From Cupriavidus basilensis (GTDB lineage: Bacteria > Pseudomonadota > Gammaproteobacteria > Burkholderiales > Burkholderiaceae): a stretch of 64,000 nucleotides of DNA. The stretch covers positions 3,100,001 through 3,164,000 of the forward strand of contig NZ_CP062804.1 of NCBI RefSeq assembly GCF_008801925.2. The letters run 5' to 3'. The first letter of the stretch is position 1; each line of letters starts with the position of its first letter. The position numbers and the translations under genes are program-made. The notes below the pieces were generated by a model. It was not told the origin of the DNA. It worked only from the letters and a program-made list of their open reading frames with translations, and ran no database searches. Shown in pieces: positions 63,435 through 64,000 of this stretch.

Positions 63435-64000
63435 ATGCCACGCACCACCTACCAGCCCGTCACGCTGACCCAGCCCACCGCCGAGCAGCCAGTCATCGTG
63501 CATCTGCGCCAGCCGCCGCCCAACGCCATCATTCGCCGCCACCGGCATGCGTGGGGACAGATCTCGTGCCCCCTGCGCGGCAGCATGCGGGTGACCGCGG
63601 CAGGCACCACCTGGGTGGTGCCGACCATGCGCGCGGTGTGGATTCCGCCGGATGTGGAACACGAGGTGGTCACGCTGGGCGATGCAGCGCTGCATGCCTG
63701 CTATGTGCTGCCGCAGGCGGCGCCGCTGTCGCTCACCGCCTGCGTGGTCGTGGAAGTGTCGGCGCTGATGCGCAACCTGATGGTGGCGCTGACCGACGCG
63801 GCCAGCTTGTCCGCGCCACGGCGCCAGCTAAGCGCGGCCCTGCTGCTCGAGGAGTTGCGCACCGCGCCCACGCTTTGGCCGGGGCTGGCCTTGCCCACCG
63901 ACCGCCGCCTCAAAGCCTTGTGCGATGCCTTGATGGAGCAGCCAGGATCGGCGCTGAGCCTGGCGCAATGGGCCGAACTGACGGGCGCCAGCGAGCGCAC
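63435..64000 (+). CDS. AraC-family regulator with cupin sensor, cut by the right edge
   Basis: 188 codons are visible and the protein runs off the window. The N-terminal part is a cupin-like sensor: RRHRHAWGQISCPLRGSMRV, then TMRAVWIPPDVEHEV. Visible residues at the end (ALSLAQWAELTGASERT) begin the helix-turn-helix of an AraC regulator. ATG 63435 starts the conserved cupin. It diverges from the DASS permease with 135 bp between them, so it probably controls that gene. Confidence 0.84.
   Translation, partial: MPRTTYQPVTLTQPTAEQPVIVHLRQPPPNAIIRRHRHAWGQISCPLRGSMRVTAAGTTWVVPTMRAVWIPPDVEHEVVTLGDAALHACYVLPQAAPLSLTACVVVEVSALMRNLMVALTDAASLSAPRRQLSAALLLEELRTAPTLWPGLALPTDRRLKALCDALMEQPGSALSLAQWAELTGASER

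Overview
The window is GC-rich, densely packed bacterial DNA with ATG, GTG and TTG starts. Its most distinctive content is eight full-length Bug/TctC-type periplasmic binding proteins beside class III CoA-transferases, acyl-CoA ligases, acyl-CoA dehydrogenases and MaoC hydratases. That combination is typical of Burkholderiales and suggests a Cupriavidus/Ralstonia-type beta-proteobacterium. This is inferred from gene content only; no rRNA or tRNA was seen. The region reads like an accessory catabolic chromosome or chromid segment.

Layout. 1-0.57 kb: a response regulator cut by the left edge, whose receiver lacks the phospho-acceptor Asp. 1.1-3.6 kb: an SDR plus acyl-CoA ligase operon. 3.9-7.2 kb: a GlsB-type membrane protein, a small secreted Ala/Pro-rich protein and a large MscS channel. 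7.5-13.7 kb: a LuxR regulator, then a LysR gene divergent from an operon of CoA-transferase, MaoC-like protein and a two-subunit acyl-CoA dehydrogenase. 13.7-16 kb: TetR and a divergent FAD oxidoreductase. 16-20.8 kb: the conserved prkA-yeaH-spoVR stress operon. 21.2-29.7 kb: a six-gene operon (two tandem Bug proteins, ligase, third Bug, crotonase, acyl-CoA dehydrogenase) divergent from an AraC regulator. 29.9-31.8 kb: UspA, a YdcH-like protein, an orphan XRE regulator and a gene-poor patch. 31.8-37.2 kb: a LysR gene divergent from an operon of Bug, an internally deleted Bug remnant, an SDR, an MFE-2-type hydratase and a CoA-transferase.

37.3-37.9 kb: a Phd/ParE toxin-antitoxin pair. 38-42 kb: Bug, a TldD-like and a PmbA/TldE-like protease. 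42.3-49.5 kb: acyl-CoA dehydrogenase, CoA-transferase, MmgE/PrpD, CitE-type lyase, MaoC hydratase, Bug and a second MaoC, resembling the itaconate degradation operon known in Pseudomonas aeruginosa. 49.6-53.3 kb: Bug, ligase and Bug on the minus strand. 53.6-56 kb: a second two-subunit acyl-CoA dehydrogenase pair. 56-56.4 kb: a highly structured array of inverted repeats. 56.4-60.1 kb: a ThDP enzyme, its likely HutC/GntR regulator, and a VirK/YbjX-type protein. 60.5-64 kb: an MFS transporter, a DASS/SLC13 permease and an AraC regulator cut by the right edge.

The common logic is capture of organic acids by Bug proteins, activation by ligase or CoA-transferase, and beta-oxidation-like dehydrogenation, hydration and cleavage, each module with a dedicated regulator. 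No TctA/TctB membrane partners are present. The most unusual signals are short tandem repeats of 7-13 bp (plus one AAC-rich leader) recurring beside the starts of about eleven genes, the 49-codon Bug deletion relic, a hairpin pair ahead of tldD, and the nested palindromes near 56.1 kb. No CRISPR array, insertion sequence or replication origin was recognised.
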